Below, piece after piece: positions 61,340 to 64,000 of a stretch of 64,000 nt of DNA; positions within the stretch are counted from its first letter, which is position 1; each line of letters opens with the position of its first letter. Source of the DNA: Lutraria lutraria (lineage: Eukaryota > Mollusca > Bivalvia > Venerida > Mactridae); the NCBI GenBank assembly GCA_964023205.1, contig OZ026850.1, forward strand, positions 890,368-954,367, written 5' to 3'. The position numbers and the translations under genes were made by a program. Under the pieces are notes generated by a model, which saw nothing but the letters and a program-made list of their open reading frames with translations, searched no databases and had not been told where the DNA came from.

Positions 61340-62909
61340 TTGCAAACGTCTTTATATTTATTGAATATGTGTTGCGCGTTTCATTTTTTTAATTCATAAA
61401 TTGATTTTTGTTCATTTAATATAATGCTTAGTTAAGATTAGTTAAACAATCACCCATACCAACTAGTCCTAAGGAAAATTGATATATGAACATTGTCTGT
61501 GTTCATTTATTCAAATTCTAGTTGACTGCTTTGGAAGCCGTTCTGTTAATATCATTGGCCATAGTCGCTCAGTACGACTTTAAAACACGTTACAGTAAAA
61601 TATTCATACTTTAATTATACTTAAGACAATTACTCTTTCCAGATTGTAGCAGAGTGTTTGGGTGTTTACAATATTTGCAAAAAAGCTAGGATTTACGGGG
61701 GGGGGGGGGGAAGTTGCATCAATAAATAATAGACACATACATAAATTTCAGAAATTACAATCCAAAGCAAACATATGTAACAAGTTGATTGCTCTCGAAA
61801 ACATGACTGCTATACTTAATGATTTAACGTATCACTCACAAAAGTCACATAATTCTTGGTTCGTTTACTTTTGAATAGGAATGAGATGACAATACGAGGT
61901 GCTCTTATTACATGTACTACGCAATATAAGATGTCGTATTTTGATAGTAACTAGTGGCAAATTATGTTGCTAAATACGGGTGTACAGAATGAAGAATCAG
62001 ATCTAGTGACTTGCTGTAATGATAAATGGATCTTATATAACAGTACGAAAAAAGATCATGAACAATCCAAAGACCTCTCAGTATGCATAAAACCATATCA
62101 GCGTTGGTTGAACACGTTAATATATGTAATACATAGATACCGTTTAGTTTATATCAACTTAATGCAACGCTTTTTGCTTAAAGGTCACGTACTTCTGTTT
62201 TTATAGGACATGTAGACAATTGCTGAAGTCAATAACAGGTGCGTCGTGGAGATATAAACTGGTGTAAGCCTGTCGTTATCTATCTTATGCAGACAGCCAG
62301 CTAATCTAGTGGAAGGTATTTTTGTATGCCCTGCAACCAAAGCAAACTATGTTATCTAACAAGGTCATGGCTAAAGAAGTTCAAAGCGTACTTATATTGT
62401 TAAATTTACATGCGATTTTGTATTTAAATCATTTTAAACAGATTGAAAGAGAATGAGTGTTGTCTAAATCATTTGACGATAGTGCTGAATGAATTAAGTC
62501 GTATTTCGATAAGACACTGACATCCGGAAGTATTCCCCTTTCTCGAGAACCAGTCGCTTGGTAAGGATTGGTTGGCTTATCCTCGAAATCAACTTAGCGT
62601 CAAAACACCATTACTAGTTCTTGCCACTTAGAATCAGGGTGAATGATGGGGACGATGATACTTTCAAATTTTATGTTTTTTTCCCTGGAAATCGATGCTG
62701 ATTTAAATTGGTGTATAGAAAGCTCGTATCCATTAAATTCAGTGCAAAACCCAAACTAATTACAAACATATGTACATTTCTAGAAAAACAAATAAGACAT
62801 GAGGAAATATTCTACAGTATGCGAATGATTTGAAATTAAAAAGTAAATTTCACAGTGTTCTTTAATTAAAGTTCTCTATTTATCTTACCTTTATTTGATT
62901 TATTTTCAG
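61340..62909. other. Upstream region of gene C, no gene recognised
   Basis: Holds a poly-G run near 61699-61710 and two short frames (61662-61874, 61964-62206) with no recognisable domain. A 5' UTR exon of gene C is expected in or beyond this region. Confidence 0.35.
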
Positions 62910-63101
62910 ATATAAATATGGGTGTAGACCTTACAACCTACAGATGTAGGGTGGGAACGTTTGTCCCTCAAAGTGGTGCTGGACAGATGATGATGCCGGT
63001 TTTTATAGATTTTAGCAAATTAGTGAAGATGATTGGAGTCGTGATATTTATCAAAATGTTGTTGTTCCGGGCGGGTATAGAACAAAACCCAGGACCTACC
63101 A
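62910..63101 (+). CDS. Gene C leader exon with 2A-like motif
   Basis: 192 bp like the gene B leader. Of eight differing codons, six are silent and two change a residue (Arg to Ser, Leu to Gln), both before the hydrophobic segment. The last ~80 bp, coding for the hydrophobic and NPGP part, are identical. Confidence 0.75.
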
Positions 63102-64000
63102 GTAAGAATATACACTCTTCTGTTTAGATCCTCAATACTTAGTTGATAAGCATGCTGAATGTGTATCATGTATGTAGTGCAATTTCTCCAGCATTATTAT
63201 TTATTAATTGTCTATGTCCATCACACGGTTAATATGCAATATGAATTTTATGCAATTTCTTACCAGGCGTTTGAGAGTTTTTTTGTACAATCAAAATCTT
63301 TTCTGATTTTTTTAGAATAGTTTTATATTTAGACCAGTTAAAATCCAAATTTACATGATAATAAATTAATAGAATAAAGAATACGTAATTGCTTATAATT
63401 GATCATAAGACAGGAATAAAGTTATGTTACACCATCATTTCATTTCATTCATTTCATATAAGTTCAGGATTTAAAAATGTAAATCTGGATCGAATTATCA
63501 GGATATTATATTCGTTATAAATTATATCTCAAAGTGTGTTACATTTATTCGATATTTTGAAGAAATACCTTGAAGTATGCATAACATAATTTATTTCAAC
63601 CATAATGTTTCAATGGAGTGTGATTATGTATACTCATATCATTCATAACATATAATTGAGTGTCCTGGATATATGAGGGAATTTTTTTTTCAAACACGCA
63701 CGAAGTAATGTCTTTCATTCTTAACTTTTGTATAATTCCAGCACCACCGACAATTGATACGAAAGTTGACGATCAGACCATGTCACTAGGAGAACAATGG
63801 GAACGGAACGTACCAATCAGTGGAGATGGTCCTTTTACAGTCAATGTCATGAAGGATGGTACTGAACTCACGGGGAATGATCATATTGAAATCTCATCCA
63901 CTGCTGATTGTGTCACAGTTAAGGTCAATAAGTTGATAATGGAGGATTCTGGATTATACCATATTGATGTGTCCAATGATGTTGGTACTGAAACCTGTAG
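62918..64000 (+). CDS. NLR gene C, cut by window end: 2A-like leader and Ig-like exon
   Basis: Leader exon 62910-63101 (ATG 62918, acceptor ttattttcag, donor gtaag) and Ig exon 63742 to beyond 64000, joined in phase 1. The leader is nearly identical to that of gene B, including RAGIEQNPGP. The Ig domain keeps the Trp and the EDSG-x-Y pattern but has His instead of Cys after Tyr (EDSGLYHIDVSNDVG). By analogy the gene should continue with HEPN, linker and NACHT exons to the right. Confidence 0.7.
63742..64000 (+). CDS. Gene C Ig-like exon, 3' end outside window
   Basis: Follows attccag in phase 1 and runs open to the window edge. About 16 of roughly 85 codons change the residue relative to gene B, with only two silent differences (ccc/cct and tgc/tgt). 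Confidence 0.75.

Overview
The window looks like nuclear DNA of an invertebrate animal. It is strongly AT-rich, its coding is split into exons with GT-AG introns, and it is crowded with mariner, hAT-like and TTAA-flanked transposon relics, a LINE tail and long minisatellites. The combination of a DZIP3-like HEPN domain with NACHT is common in mollusc immune-receptor families, so a bivalve mollusc is my best guess. The sequence alone does not prove this.

The core is a tandem cluster of NLR-type (NACHT) receptor genes, all on the + strand, about 26-28 kb apart. Gene A (left edge to 17857) has its 5' end outside the window. What remains is an array of nine nearly identical ~1.53-kb units, each carrying one 69-bp exon with intact splice sites, then a tenth divergent copy and one large NACHT/LRR-like terminal exon. 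Gene B (37149-45770) appears complete. Its exons give a leader ending in a 2A-like NPGP motif, an Ig-like domain, a DZIP3-like HEPN domain with an RxxxxH motif, a helical linker, one copy of the 69-bp exon, and the NACHT/LRR-like exon. Gene C (62918 to past 64000) shows only the 2A leader exon and most of its Ig exon. The exon joins I propose keep the reading frame.

Comparing the copies is informative. The 2A leader and the P-loop region differ largely by silent changes. The Ig exon and an LRR-like stretch differ almost only by replacement changes. The ~905 bp just after the stop codons of genes A and B differ at a single base. This fits a recognition receptor with variable Ig and LRR surfaces, a constrained ATPase engine and leader, and gene conversion of the 3' end.

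Between the genes lie a 28-bp minisatellite (20.2-22.6 kb), a 17-bp minisatellite present in both intergenic regions (27.0-29.4 and 56.3-57.0 kb), a 16-bp minisatellite (47.8 and 49.0-49.5 kb), several MITEs with clear terminal inverted repeats, a mariner carrying a nested MITE (57.5-58.4 kb), a LINE 3' end (59.2-59.8 kb), and a few isolated exon-like segments whose genes I could not identify (26.1, 42.3, 48.1 and 49.9 kb).
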